DNA of 64,000 nt, taken from assembly GCA_029215795.1 (NCBI GenBank), contig JARDYH010000003.1, positions 63,930,109 through 63,994,108 on the forward strand. Direction: 5' to 3'. The DNA is from Anniella stebbinsi (taxonomy: Eukaryota; Chordata; Lepidosauria; Squamata; Anniellidae). Positions 9,233 to 20,993 of the stretch are shown here, piece by piece. Each line of letters opens with the position of its first letter. The first letter of the stretch is position 1. The translations under genes were made by a program, and so were the position numbers. A model generated the notes under the pieces. The model was not told the origin of the DNA. It worked only from the letters and a program-made list of their open reading frames with translations, and did not search any database.

Positions 9233-11399
9233 TATGTACATTAGACCAGAATTCACCAAGATGAGATTCCTCTGCCATCCCTATAACAAGATTCCCTTCC
9301 CATTTCCCCCCTCAGCAATTTGAAAATTATGCTGAATTGCAAATGTCTGAAAATATGCACCTGTCTTAATTTGGAGTGGTAAAGTAGATATATAATTCAT
9401 TATTCATAAATGAATCACAATTGTTTAAGTGGGAAATTCTTCCACAGCTAATTAGGAGAGGCTGTTCAGGATAGATAGGTGATGAGTTTGTTACTATCCT
9501 CGTAGAGTGAGCGACAGATCATTCGTGCCTGTTACTATAAATTGGCTCCCAGCAGCACCAAGATGTGTCAATTTTGCCTGCTTGCTTTTAAATGTCACTC
9601 CCTTCCTGTGAACAAAGCACATGTGTTGCACAATGCTTCATTGTGTCAAAATGTTCTGCATTGGGATTTTCTTTAGATCAAAAAGGCTCGTTTTTGTTAA
9701 CAGCTATTCTTCTATAGGATCCAGCTTTCTTATGTTTAACTAGTGCAGTGTTACATGGGCCTTCGTTAGAGACATTACTGCTTCTTATAGTTCATAGCTG
9801 CTAGGTAAGCAAAACTTTTTAGTGAATTCCTAAAGCCTACCCAATCACTCCTGATTGAGCAGCCACAAATTGATTCACTGGAGAAGGGAAGGAAGAAAAT
9901 TCCATACAAAAATTAATCTATCAGAGTAGTAATGGCATTGTGCAATATTACTTTATCAGAATATTTGTAGCAGTGTTCTATTAATAACTTATGAGTCTAG
10001 TAGAAGTGCTCTGCTCTTTCCGACATGATGTTGGAATCACTATTACCAGAAACTACACCATCAAACAAATGCTTGTATGCATTGTGGTTAGGAGCATCCA
10101 CATTAAAGCACGTTCATTATAAAGATAAATACACTCTCAACTTATTTAGCTAATCCATTCATATTTCCCTATCCTTTTCCTGGTGCTTTTCTTGTATCTA
10201 ACTTTTACCTCCTTTTATTTTTATCTCTCCTGAGTCCCCTCATTTATAGCAGTATCTCTGCTTTCTGAGAGATACAGATGCAAGCACTGCTGATGGACAC
10301 AGACAAACCTAGGGAATGCAGTCAAGGTCTCACTCCACCTTTCCTTTTGTGCTATAGAGGAATGGGCCACAACAGCAGCCTTAGACCTCTAGTACATAGG
10401 GTGATAGATTACTGTTCAGCACTGACTGCAGGCATTTTCAGTGGAATTGGTTGCAGTCAGGCAATCAGTCATTTCTTAAAGACCAGCAGAATTCTTCCAT
10501 CAGCATATTCATGGCAGACACTCATACATAGCTCCATTCAACAACGTTGTATCCTGACACAAGGAAATGAGAGGAAAGTATTTCTTTCTTTATTGGCATA
10601 TGTAAAAGCATTTCATCCCAAGTAATATTTCTTGTGATATTGGTTTGCCAGCTAGTTGACAAATAAATACAGAATAGTTATTTTGGCTGTCAGTTTACCA
10701 ATACTTAGATGTCATTCAAAACTTGTCTTCTCACCGCCCCCTCCCCCCACTGCTGGATAATCAGAAATAGAGCTGATCAAAATGCATAATGCCTCTGCCT
10801 GCAATGTTCTCTTCGTAATTAGAAAGATTGCAGTTTCAAAAAAAAGTTGTTTTGAGGAAAGGAATGTAGAATTGGTTTAATTCATAAATGCCACTTTAAC
10901 CTAACTCATATGCTTTCCCCCGTGTTATTTCGAATAAATGAATCCCATTCCTCAATATAAGAAATCTGTCATTGGCTATTAGGAATGCATTTTATTAAGT
11001 AGCTGCATTAGGGACTTAAGACAAGATTCAGTTTGGATCCTACTTTGGTGCCACTTTGGGGTGGATATAGACAAGTGGCAGAGGCAGGAGGCCTTAAATG
11101 TGCAGCATTCAAGCACCACCACGTTATCCCGATGCTCTACCCTCCCAGTCCTAGCATGATTCCATGCACCTATCAGCAATAGGCACTCCCTGGCAGAGAG
11201 GCACCGTTCCTGTATTAGTCGGTGGGCACTGTGTCTGTCCCTCCAAATCTCCAGAGTGGGTCAGAAATTTTGGGAAGAACCTAATTTGGTTTGGGCTGCT
11301 TTACAGGATATCTGCCATTCTAAATACAAACAAGAAGTCTCTCCTGACCAATCCTTGTCCTATTCAGGACAGTAATCCTAATCAGACATGCAATTTGCC

Positions 11400-11935
11400 A
11401 TATAGTTGAACACACGATCCAAGAGCAGGGCTGTGCTACATAGCCTCGAGCCCAATGCAGCACGCTCCTGGAATCCGCATTTATGCATAGAGAGGGCCTC
11501 CATGTGTACAGATTTTTATTTATTTATTATTGCATTGATATCCCGCCTTTTTTCCTCCAAGGGACCCAAGGCAGCGTACACAATCCTCCTCCTATCCATT
11601 TTATCCTCACAACAACAGCCCTGTGAGGTAGGTTGGGCTGAGAGTCTGTGACTGGCCCAAAGTCACCCGGTGACCTTCCATGGCTGAGTGGAGATTAGAA
11701 CTTGAATCTCCTGACCGACTCCCAGTCAAACACTTTAGCCACTTCACCACACTGGCATAGTGTGGTATAGAGATATCCACATGAGCTGGAACCCTGTTAG
11801 TACAGATAGTACAGTTGTACATGTACAGGCCCTCTCTATGCAGATGTCCACACTGTATGTGCAGATGCTCAATATCAGGGTAAGGCTATGCTGCATAGTT
11901 GAACACATGCTCCTGGATTGTATGCTCAAGTATAA
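11400..11935. repeat. Diverged inverted/direct repeat flanking a SINE
   Basis: GCATAGAGAGGGCCT at about 11487 has an inverted counterpart AGGCCCTCTCTATGC at about 11827. ATAGTTGAACACA occurs at about 11402 and again at about 11895. The SINE at 11512-11760 lies between them. It is possibly a palindromic DNA element split by the SINE; the ends are uncertain. Confidence 0.4.
11512..11760 (-). mobile_element. tRNA-derived SINE (MIR/CORE-like)
   Basis: It has the same structure as the copy at 9010-9232. The minus-strand head (CAGTGTGGTGAAGTGGCTAA) is followed by GGGTGACTTTGGGCCAGTCA, CCTACCTCACAGGGC and a TTATTTATT-type tail on the plus-strand left edge. The open frame across it is spurious. Confidence 0.85.
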
Positions 11936-13691
11936 GGTCAATTAAATGGCCGAATAAAGTTTATATGCTACATTGATTTTCTCAGGGAGATTAGAGAGAG
12001 AGAGAGAGAGAGAGTAATTCTCAACCATTTATTAAGTCTTGACCATGATAAGTCAAACCTTTAACACAATATGTGGGCGTACTGACAGGCATGATAACAT
12101 CCAAGTGACACATTCCGAAGTGACACAAAGAAAGTCCTGATTCTAGGCCTTTATTTTTCCCTACTTGTGGCAGCATAGATCCATATCCATGCCTCCTGCC
12201 TAACAGTAAAAAGCTCCTTCCCTCCAAAGCAACACAATTTTCATTGATCTCTTCCTCTAATCTTTCAAATTCTTTGGTGTACAGCTTCTTTCCAAGAGTG
12301 TGTAGAGGTCAGGGGGGTTAAAGGGGAGGGTGGGCTTAGATTTGCAAAGAGCTTCCCGCGTGTCTGAGTTCTGCAGTGAAGCTTTATTGGTACCTAGGGA
12401 CCAGTGTAGATTTCTTCTATAGCCCTGAAAGCATAATATCAGAACCTTTTTCTTCACAGCACCTTTAAAAGCAAGAGCATTTGGGAGTTAGGGTGTGAGA
12501 AGTTGAGAATAATTGCACTGGGATTCGTGTTTGCTGTTAAATTCTGTGACAGAATAAGCCAAAAGGAGACTTGATTGTGTAATCCAGTACACTAATAAAG
12601 ATATCCGGGAATATCTTTTAAAATCTCAGAGCCAGAATGAATCATCTGAGTACACAATGTTGAAACATTTAAATGTGCTGCCAAAGATCTATATTATTTG
12701 TTTTATTTGTGAATAAGACACACCCAAGAACAGTCTCTATTTGGCACAAGTGCGGAAAACAATGTTAGTAAACAAGATAAACAAAAACATTTCCAAATAA
12801 ACAGTTTTCCTGGGATGCAATGGAATACTATGATAAACCAAGAGAAATCAAATCCCCCCCCCACTTTTTTTTTTACACCAGATGCCCCTCCCCTCCTCTC
12901 TTTCTGGAACTAATTTATAGCAAGCTGTTCACTGCTTTTTCTTCATTACTTTATCACACGCTATACGTAGATTTTTATTTCTTCTTTTTTATGAACTCCT
13001 ACTTCTTGGATAATTAAATAACTCCAGCAGATTCTTGGTACAAATACAAAGACTTGCAGTTTTTGAAAGTTTTAGTTTTGTGCCCTCTTGGGAAATGAAA
13101 AGAGAATAAAAATAGAAGGATTGGACAAATCGTTTGTTACAGCATGGAAAAAAAACATGTGGATTATTAAGAGAGCAAATAATGCAATTCATTTTTAAAA
13201 ATGTGTTTTGGACTATTCTCTCGATCATACTAGCAGACCTTTCCTAGGAGTATTAACTCTCTAATGATGGGAGTTGGGATTTAATGTCTTGACATTCTAC
13301 AGAAATAGATAATCCTGGTTTACATGAGGCAGCTTGGTATAAGGGATGGGGGAAGGGATAATGGCAAAGGATATAGCTGTGCTAGAACCAACATTTTCTG
13401 TTTGCCATGACACACAGCAGTCTGCTTGTCATTTGTCTTCATTGAATGAATTAGAAATGTTTAAACAAAACAGAATATAATTTAATGGTATTGTTTTGTT
13501 TATAGTTCTCATTTATTTCTCGTCTGCATCTTTCCAAGAAGACTTGCAAAGTTTCAGTTCCCTTTAGATTGATTGAATATTAGGCAATAGGGTTTAAATA
13601 TGTCTTCTTAGAAGTATTATGTGTCCTGATAATGCATCCCTTTCTTTTATGTGTCCACAAATAACAATGGCTTCTGTTGGCTGATGTTATG

Positions 13692-13719
13692 GTGTGTGTG
13701 TGTGTTTCCCCCCCCCCCC
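13692..13719 (+). repeat. (GT)n and poly-C run in a NELL2 splice acceptor region
   Basis: About seven GT units are followed by TTT and an uninterrupted C run, ending some 20 bp before the acceptor AG at 13737-13738. The C run forms part of the polypyrimidine tract of this exon. Confidence 0.9.
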
Positions 13720-13738
13720 TCTTCTGTTTGTTGAACAG

Positions 13739-13879
13739 ACATCGATGAATGTTCAGACGGCTTTGTTCAGTGCGACAGCCGTGCCACCTGCATTAACTTA
13801 CCTGGATGGTATCACTGTGAGTGCAGGGATGGTTACCACGATAACGGCATGTTTTCACCTAGTGGAGAGTCATGCGAAG
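13739..13879 (+). CDS. NELL2: NELL2 exon: calcium-binding EGF repeat
   Basis: This 141-bp exon has phase 1 on both sides and is flanked by acceptor AACAG and donor GTCAGT. It encodes a single calcium-binding EGF module that starts IDECSDGF (the D of DIDEC is split across the splice) and ends SGESCE. It contains CINLPGWYHCEC, which fits the C-x-[DN]-x4-[FY]-x-C-x-C motif for Asp/Asn beta-hydroxylation. NELL2 is a secreted, multimeric glycoprotein of neurons. By established knowledge it has an N-terminal laminin-G/thrombospondin-like domain, VWC modules, six EGF repeats and further VWC modules, and its EGF region is involved in Robo3 binding. The residues match the NELL2 family rather than the paralogue NELL1. 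If the protein has the usual ~816 residues, this exon starts near residue 555. Confidence 0.97.
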
Positions 13880-14654
13880 GTCAGTAAAGGAGCAATATAC
13901 TTCATGTGCTATTGCTACACTGATACCGTAATTCACTTCTGCCCTGAATTTCTATGATTAAGGACTTTTACAACACTATATCTGCTTCTTTGAACACTCC
14001 CCACAGACTCCTGCCACAGCCAGAAGGGCAGCCTGATCCACAGCCAATCCTGCATGGAGAGCCATGCATTGGGAAATGATTTTTTAACATCTAGAACATC
14101 CTTGACCTGCTTCACCACACCACCACAGGAGGGTTGTGGGGAGGGGGGGGAACCTGAGTCAAGCACCCAAGGACACATATGTGATTCGAGATGTCCAAGA
14201 TGCTACTGCACCCAATAACCTGGATTTGATGGGAATTCATGTAAAAAAAAAAAAAAAAAAAACCTTTCCCATCCCATCCTCCCTTCTACATCCACCTTAT
14301 CACCACCCCAAAGTCTCTCTGGAGAATTGGGTGTCCCTCCTGATCAATGTGGGATGCTGGGAGAAGGTGAAATTGCTCAAAGTCAGGCTAGGAACTTCTG
14401 TTAACTTAAGAAAGTTCATGGAAAGAAAGTTGTGTGCCTCTGTTTAGGAAGGGCCACAATCCTCTATAAAGCAGGACATAGATAGCTGCTGTGCAGGGAA
14501 GAGTGGATGGGAAAGTTTTGTGAACTTTCTTAGATTATCTTATTTATTTCTCTTCAGATCCAAGCCAATGTACATTCCTGGCCCTGCCTCAGGCACTGAA
14601 AGGGCTAAGCTATAATAAAGCTATGCTTTATTGACTTCAGTGTAGCTAAACTGA

Positions 14655-15310
14655 TTTAATTGGGTACTGCTCATGTTATTATTTATTACATTTATTTATT
14701 ACATTTATTTATTTATTTATTTATTACATTTATTATTTATTACATAGCCAAAGCTCTCTGGGCGGTTTACAAAAATTAAAAGATTGAACATTAAAAAGTC
14801 AATATACAAAATTTAAAACCATAAAATATAAAACAACTGATATTTAAAATATTTTAAACTTTTAAGACTGGCCAAAAAATTCAGTTAAAATTTCAACTTA
14901 AACTGTTAAAATGCCTGGGAGAAAAGAAAAGTTTTGACTTGGTGCCAAAAATATAACAGTGTTGGTGCCAGGCGGGCCTCACTGGGGAGATCATTCCATA
15001 TTTGGGGGGCCACCACAGAGAAAGCCCTCTCCCTCGTTGCCGTCCTCCAAGCTTCCCTCAGAGTAGGCACCCGGAGGAGGACCTTTGATGTCTGGAGAGG
15101 CGTTCCATCAGATATTGTGGTCCCAAGCCATGTAAGGCTTTATAGGTTAAAACCAGGACCTTGAATTGGGCTCGGAAACTTACAGGCAGCCAATGCAAGT
15201 GGGCCAGAATTGGTCTTATATGTTCAAACCTTCTGGTCCCTGTTACCAATCTGGTCACTGCCTTTTGCATAAGCTGCAGCTTCTGAACCGTCTTCAAAGG
15301 CAGCCTACAA
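14655..15310 (-). mobile_element. L2-type LINE 3' fragment
   Basis: On the minus strand, 15297-15058 translates to the C-terminal part of an L2-clade polyprotein, including VTGTRRFEHIRPILAHLHWL and YKALHGLGPQYL. The 3' UTR follows, with the CTCTGGGCGGTTTAC-type complement near 14756-14772 and a (TTTA)n tail at 14694-14726. It is truncated at the 5' end and not functional. The intron carries it antisense to NELL2. Confidence 0.85.
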
Positions 15311-15727
15311 TGTTCCCTACAATATAGTGGATATTCAGAAAGGAATAGGAATATAGTTCCATCTAGTACTGAGCAGAAATAGGCATGCCACTTCTATGGG
15401 CTCATTGATAGGTCATACAATTGAGTTGGCATTTTGTCCATTTCTTTGGATAGGGCCATGGGGGAGGGGAAGACCGAAGAAATTCTAAACATTCTGGATG
15501 AGCTTACTAGGACTAGCAACTTTGGCAAAGGGGTGTTTACATTTCTTTTGTTCTCTTCTTTTTAAAAACATAATTGCTCCTCAACTGACACAGGTATAAG
15601 TGGCAATGCAATGGCTGCCATCCTGCCCCCGCGCTCCACACACACAGTGCCTCAGTTGGAATGTTACTACATCAATATGTAGTGTTATTCTAGAAGCACA
15701 TTAAAAACATGCCCCACCTCTGACCTG

Positions 15728-15975
15728 TCTCGCAGTCAAGCTCTCTGTCTCTAACTGGTTTGAGACAACACACTGTGGCTTGTCATGGGTAGTACAACCA
15801 TGGGTTATGTGAGGGTTGTTTAAACCTCACATAACCCATGCTTGCCAAGTTTGCATGACATAACAATCCCTGATTTGGGGTTGCATACTCAAAATGGTGG
15901 CCACTCGCACCATGCATGTGCCACAGCCCACCGTGGCCTGTAATGTCATGTGAACAGCCCACCACTACTCTCTGT
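15728..15975. repeat. Palindromic repeat with a 16-bp hairpin
   Basis: CATGGGTTATGTGAGG (15799-15814) and CCTCACATAACCCATG (15825-15840) are perfect inverted repeats around a 10-nt loop. Related CCATGGTTATGT words occur at 55600-55745. It is probably a decayed short DNA transposon; outer ends were not established. Confidence 0.6.
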
Positions 15976-16860
15976 CTCACATACACACACTGCCCATTAT
16001 AACAAAGAAAAATAAATGAAATAAATGATTTCATTCCATCATGATTTTCATTTCAGTATATGTTGGGTTTCTAAAATGTGATCTTGAAAAAGAAAACAGT
16101 CATGTGGTTATCACCATACCCTAAACTCTTTCAAGCTATTTGGAAGGAACAGGAGTGTTGGTTTTCTCCTCAATTTGCCACAAAGCTAAATTTGCAGCTG
16201 TTCATAAAGCTAATCCAATGTCTAAATTGGTTATTTCCACATCATTTTGTAATAGAACAAGATTTTTGAAGATCCATAGCAATATTTTATTGTGTTATTT
16301 CTTGGATAGTTCTTCATGCTTCTCTCCAAAATGCCGAAGTAATAGACTAATCCCAGTAGATACAAAGGCAGTCACAAAACACAGTGAAATATTTCCAGCT
16401 GATGTTTGGTGGTATGTGTTATATCTGATCTAACCTATGTGACATATGGTACATCTGCTATATCTTTTATAAAAATCTCACATGTTAACTGAAATTAATC
16501 TTGATTGGACATTTTTATTAATCTAAGACCATTTTTCAGATAATATAAAACATCCAAGGGGTGCAAGATACTTATTATCTGTGAAACTATTGGTGTTCTT
16601 AAATTTTGTCTAAAGGAACTATTTTTAATCCAAAAAGGGGGGGATCTCTGTGTGATTTCTTTCCTTATGAATAGACATACCCGAGTGCGTTGAAACCATA
16701 CCCTGCAAGAATGTTCTTAATCTGAAGTCTCCTTATACAATTTACTAATTGATAGTAGTAGGGTGAGTCTTATTAATCAAATGAAAGTGTTTTCATGGGA
16801 ACCATTTATTGTTATGGTAAGGGCATCAGCATAATTGTGATGTATAAGTAAAGCAACTTT

Positions 16861-16985
16861 TCCCAACTTCCAGATGTTCTGAACTTCAATTCCTATCAGC
16901 CCCAGCCAGGATGGCAAATGATCAGGAATGCTAGGACTTGTGTTCTAAAACATCTGGAGAGTACCAGGTTGGGGAAAACTGAAGT
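16861..16985. repeat. Palindromic ACTACAACTCCCA-family repeat
   Basis: Both arms are present, with CCAGATGTTCTGAACTTCAA at the left and AACATCTGGAGAGTACCAGG at the right. An uninterrupted ACCAGGTTGGGG end supports the empty-site argument for the insertion at 2141-2354. Confidence 0.75.
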
Positions 16986-17816
16986 AGAAGAACAAAATGT
17001 AGAAATTAAACAAATTGTGCTGTATCCTATGTTAGTTCCATTCATTTCAGTGGGTCTACTCTAAGTAGGACTAACATTGGCTGCAACCCATTGTAAACTA
17101 TGACATCTAACAGAAACAAAAGATCCAGTTCTCAATTCTCTTTTGAGGAATAGGCAACATTTGCAAGACTTTTTCAGCCATACACTATTTCCGATGTACG
17201 TCTCTATTTGTCATGTTCAAAGCTCCTGAAACACAAGAGTCTGTGAGGTAGAAGCTGAAATGTATTTATAGGATGTGTCTTTTAAAAATGACATGGGAGT
17301 GATAACGTTGGCATGCCCACCTGTGTCTGGGATTAATGGTAATTCTGAACCTTGACTCCCCAGCTCCTTCCCCCGTTCTTCCTTCCTTGTGCTATATTCA
17401 GCAATAATTGACTCTATGTTTGGTCCCTGCATTCCCAGTATTTTATGATGTTTGGTTCTCCGGTTACAGCTGTAAACGAAATGTCAGCAGCATAATTCAC
17501 TTCTCTTTATGGTGCTTTGCTACAAGTCCAAAATCAAAGTGCTAAAACAAGTTCATGCAGGGATTCATGATTTGTGGTGTAACAGTTTGCAAATAATAAC
17601 TGAAATGGAGGCGGCTAAATAATGCAAGTGTGTATTTCATTTGTGCAGGTTTCATGTTTTGTTCCTTGCATTTTTTGTTGTTAGTGATTTTTCTAATAAA
17701 TTTTAAAGATATAGAAATTTCCAGAATTACATGTTTAGCATAACTTTCACGGCATTAACGTTTTTATTCAAAGGGTTACATATTTACAGGCTAGGCACTT
17801 GCCTTGGACACAAGAG

Positions 17817-17863
17817 TGCCTTCCTTCCTTCCTTCCTTCCTTCCTTCCTTCCTTCCTTCCTTC
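17817..17863. repeat. (TTCC)n microsatellite
   Basis: An uninterrupted CTTC tetranucleotide run of about 47 bp. The overlapping open frames coding for SFLP repeats are artefacts of it. Confidence 0.95.
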
Positions 17864-17894
17864 TATCTGCTCAACAGCCAAAAGTCTATTGTAA

Positions 17895-18202
17895 AAAAAG
17901 GAGAGAAGCAGGTTCTCAGGATGCTAAGAATACTTTATTTCCAAGCCCAACACGTTTCAGCCTATGTTGTTTTTTTAAGGCCTTCTTCAGGGGGTTGATA
18001 AGCGATGTCTGCAGAAATACTATTCACAGGATGATAGTCTCCTACGACTGGGGATATCAAACCCCTGAAGAAGGCCTTAAAAAAACAACATAGGCCGAAA
18101 CACTTTGGGCTTGGAAATAAAGTATTCTTATCATTCTGAAAACCGGCTTCTCTCCTTTTTTTGCCCTGAGTTGGATACTCTCCTCCTTTTGGTTTTTCGG
18201 TT
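17895..18202. mobile_element. 308-bp snap-back element with 14-bp flanking repeats
   Basis: Two ~103-bp arms (17892-17994 and 18062-18164) are inverted repeats of each other at roughly 90% identity, separated by ~67 bp. Each arm contains AAGGCCTTCTTCAGGGG or its complement. The whole lies between AAAAGTCTATTGTA (17881-17894) and AAAAGTCTACTGTA (18203-18216), 13 of 14 identical. That length is more like a LINE-mediated target duplication than one made by a DNA transposase. The family was not identified. Confidence 0.65.
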
Positions 18203-18404
18203 AAAAGTCTACTGTAGCAGCTTACAAAATATAAAACTTTAAAAGATTAAATAATCACCGATTATTTTAAAAGAGAAAATTTAAATATATATATAGTGCA
18301 CACACCACTCCTGAAACCTAGAGGATTTCTCATGAGCCCTAGGTACCATAGCCAATGGTGAGGGATGATGGGAGTTGCAGTTCTAGGGAGGTAGTGGGCT
18401 CTCC

Positions 18405-18547
18405 TGCACTAGAGGCATTCAAGATGCAAGATGCAGCTGGACAGCCAACTGTCAGGGATGCTTTAAGGTGGATTCCTGCATTGAGCAGGGGGTTGGACTT
18501 GATGGCCTTATAGGTCCCTTCCAACTCTGCTATTCTATGATTCTATG
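18405..18547 (+). mobile_element. CR1 LINE 3' end fragment
   Basis: GGGGGTTGGACTTGATGGCC is followed by CCCTTCCAACTCTGCTATTC and the terminal TTCTATGATTCTATGA repeat, diagnostic of CR1 3' ends. It is 5'-truncated. A partial palindromic repeat (GATGGGAGTTGCAGTTC) precedes it at about 18355-18400. Confidence 0.9.
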
Positions 18548-19514
18548 AACATCTAGAGCATCCCTATTTTAGTGCATGAGAGTCCATAGCCCAAGAGAAC
18601 TCCCAGATTCATAATGGGCAGTATCCAAAACTGCTGTTTCACTCCTACTGGATCTGTCGTGCAAGCAGGACCTGCTGATCGCACACAAAAAAGATAGCAG
18701 TTCAAAAAGTAACCCCCCCCCCAAACAATCAGAACCTCTTGTTACCTGGGAAGGACAGGTCTGCAAAGAATGTTGACCTGCAATGTTTCAGAAAACAGCA
18801 TTTCTGCTTGTTTCCTTGTGCTCCTGTAATCACTAGCTTCTCGTTGAACTAGTGGTGGGTCCCGCTAGTGCAGGGAAAGGATTGAATGTTGTCCATAATC
18901 TGTGTAGATCTGTACAGATTATGGACTACATAATCTATACATGCCCCCCCAAAAGGTAACTTTATGGCTGTATCTGTTCACAGGAACAGGAAAATGCCAG
19001 ATCAAGCACTAGCTCATTCAGTTGTAATAGTCATTGGGTTGGATTCAGACTTCGTCATAATTAGAGCAGACCAATTGAAACAATGGGATTTATGTTGGTC
19101 ATTACTAACCTAAATCCTATTGATTTCAATGTGTCTACCCTAAATTTGATCCAGCCCAATGATATTAAGCTAGTCTAGAGACACTTGGCTAGGCTGCTGA
19201 GCACTCTTCTCTTTGAGAAAAAATTCCAAAGGAAGAGTAAAACTACAGAGAAAGCCCAGGATCTAGTAATCTTGTCTATAACCCAGAGAATGAGAGAGAT
19301 CTAGGACTAGGTATAACCTCTTCTGAAGCTCACAACACATTTGAGAGAATGTATGAGACCATTCATTCATAAATACACTGATGCCCAGCCACTAATTTTG
19401 CTCTGTAGGATTCTACAATTATTACCAATTATATGGCATCCTTTTGACTGGTTAAATGGAAAAATATATATTTCCTTTTATTGGTCTCCCATCCTATAAA
19501 TTCCACTCTGTACA

Positions 19515-19656
19515 GCAAGGGTGGGCAGCTTGTGGCCCTCCAGATATTTTGTCCTAAAACTCCTATCAACCCTAGGCAGCATATTCAATGCTGAGGGATC
19601 ATGGGAATTGTAGGTCAAAACATCTGAAGGGCCACAAGTTGCCCACCCTTGCTTTA
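19515..19656. repeat. Palindromic repeat, AGCAAGGGTGGGCA ends
   Basis: The left end AGCAAGGGTGGGCAGCTTGT and the right end ACAAGTTGCCCACCCTTGCT are inverted repeats. The interior carries the CCTCCAGATATTTTG and CATGGGAATTGTAGG words of the ACTACAACTCCCA family. It is a compact MITE of about 142 bp; no clear target duplication was found. Confidence 0.7.
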
Positions 19657-20624
19657 GAGCAAACTGGAATTTAAAAAAATCACTGGACCAGATTATTGTG
19701 AAGTTAATTTATTATTTGTGTCAATGTATAAAAATTTTGCACACTCTGTAGTCCTTAAGTAGCAGGCTGAGAAAAAAATATATTTTTCCCTTTAAAGACT
19801 GAAAAAAATGTTTCTTTATGTTACTGCATCCTATTAATAGGAAAAACATCATGGCATCTTAAACACACGCATATGCAATGCATTACTATAAAGTTTATCT
19901 ATAAAATCATCTGCAATTTCTGGAAAGTAATCCCTTTCTATAGATTTAGCTTTATTGCTGAGAATAGTTCATGTCGTCTTTTATTACATATTAATGGCTG
20001 GATCTTAGATATTTCTGCAAATCAAATAGTGAATATGTTAAAGGTGGTACCTTAGATTTTGTGATTCCTTTGTAATGTATGTATCTCAAAAGTCACGATT
20101 TAATTTTAATTATAAATATGTTTTCACTTCTAAGCAAACATATATATGTGTACTTAGAAGCTCTTAGTAGGCACTGCAAAGAAATGGGGGAGTTATATTG
20201 CTTTCCTTATATACGTAACTACTTCTTGTAATTGTAGCTAATTGCCTCTGTATGAACGCATACCAATTTTCTGTTTTGTGCCTTTAAAGTTAAGTAACTG
20301 GTTTGAAGTATCAGTAACTCAAAGTTGTATTATGGCTCTTTCTCTCTCTGCTGCACAATATTAAAAGTAATGTATAGAAGTTCATATCATAGGAACTAGC
20401 CTTGCTTAAAATAAAATGAGTAGGGTTCTGCACAGTTACTTTAGCTGAAATTACACATATATAATTGACTGAATGTGAGTTGTAAAAAAAGAACTGATTA
20501 GACTGTATGAAAATTAGTTTGGAACTAAGGCCTTAATTGCAGAGGATCACTTATGTTGCCTGTAGCCAGGCCAATGGTGGTTATTGACTGTAGTCTAAAA
20601 TCATCACATGGTTTCTTCCAACAG

Positions 20625-20818
20625 ACATTGATGAATGTGCAACTGGAAGGCACAGCTGTGCCAATGACACAATTTGCTTTAACTTGGATGGTGGCTATGA
20701 CTGCCGGTGTCCACATGGAAAGAATTGCACAGGAGACTGTATCCATGAAGGCAAGATCAAACACAATGGGCAAATTTGGGTGCTGGAAAATGATAGGTGC
20801 TCTGTCTGCTCCTGCCAG
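20625..20818 (+). CDS. NELL2: NELL2 exon: EGF repeat and start of a VWC module
   Basis: This 194-bp exon enters in phase 1 and leaves in phase 0, with acceptor CCAACAG and donor GTAAGT. It encodes the last calcium-binding EGF repeat, starting IDECATGRHSC, with CFNLDGGYDCRC as the hydroxylation-type motif. It then encodes the spacer PHGKNCTGDCIHEG and the start of a VWC module (HNGQIWVLENDRCSVCSC). Two N-glycosylation sequons are visible, NDT and NCT. The neighbouring exons join in frame. Some downstream protein-interaction roles of this region are inferred from the family. Confidence 0.97.
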
Positions 20819-20852
20819 GTAAGTCTCATCATAGTTGTAGTTATATTGTAGT

Positions 20853-20945
20853 TTTAAGCTTCTACATTTTATATTTTATTTTATGGTTTTAATTGTTGTG
20901 AACCGCCCAGAGGGCTTAGACTAGTAGGAGGTATAGAAATGTACA
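20853..20945 (+). mobile_element. L2-type LINE 3' tail fragment
   Basis: TTTTAATTGTTGTGAACCGC followed by CCAGAGGGCTTAG and a tail rich in ATAGAAATGTA matches the L2-like 3' end seen at 40480-40775. Confidence 0.7.
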
Positions 20946-20948
20946 GTA

Positions 20949-20952
<4 letters not shown>

Positions 20953-20989
<37 letters not shown>
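20953..20989. repeat. (TA)n microsatellite
   Basis: An uninterrupted AT dinucleotide run of about 37 bp in the short NELL2 intron, directly after the L2 tail. Confidence 0.95.

Positions 20990-20993
<4 letters not shown>

Larger units (their letters stand above)
1..13738 (+). other. NELL2: NELL2 intron, 5' part outside the window
   Basis: This is the intron upstream of the first NELL2 exon seen here; it ends in a TTGAACAG acceptor. I looked for further EGF-type exons in it and found none. The repeats are listed separately. Stretches in which I recognise nothing beyond AT-rich unique sequence are 1-673 (A-rich at 175-360), 1866-2036, 2376-3899, 5326-6630, 7366-8094 (pyrimidine-rich around 7517-7620), 9233-11400 and 11936-13690. 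A short (AG)n run lies at 11993-12014. Confidence 0.85.
13880..20624 (+). other. NELL2: NELL2 intron
   Basis: This 6.7-kb intron starts GTCAGT and ends CCAACAG. It carries the repeats listed separately. Stretches with nothing recognised are 13880-14654 (a poly-A run at 14242-14261 and G-rich sequence near 14130), 15311-15727, 15976-16860, 17096-17816, 18548-19029 and 19657-20624. Diverged copies of the 1748-1862 family lie at 17024-17095 and 19030-19155. Confidence 0.9.

Noticed and set aside
10278..10625. 115-codon plus-strand frame in the NELL2 intron
   Set aside because: No motif or homology that I recognise, and it lies in intronic DNA without splice signals of its own.
13694..13957. 87-codon plus-strand frame over the NELL2 EGF exon
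   Set aside because: It is in a different frame from the EGF module, which is defined by splice sites and cysteine pattern.
17731..18093. 120-codon frame with SFLP repeats
   Set aside because: The repeats are translation of the (TTCC)n microsatellite and the rest reads one arm of the snap-back element.
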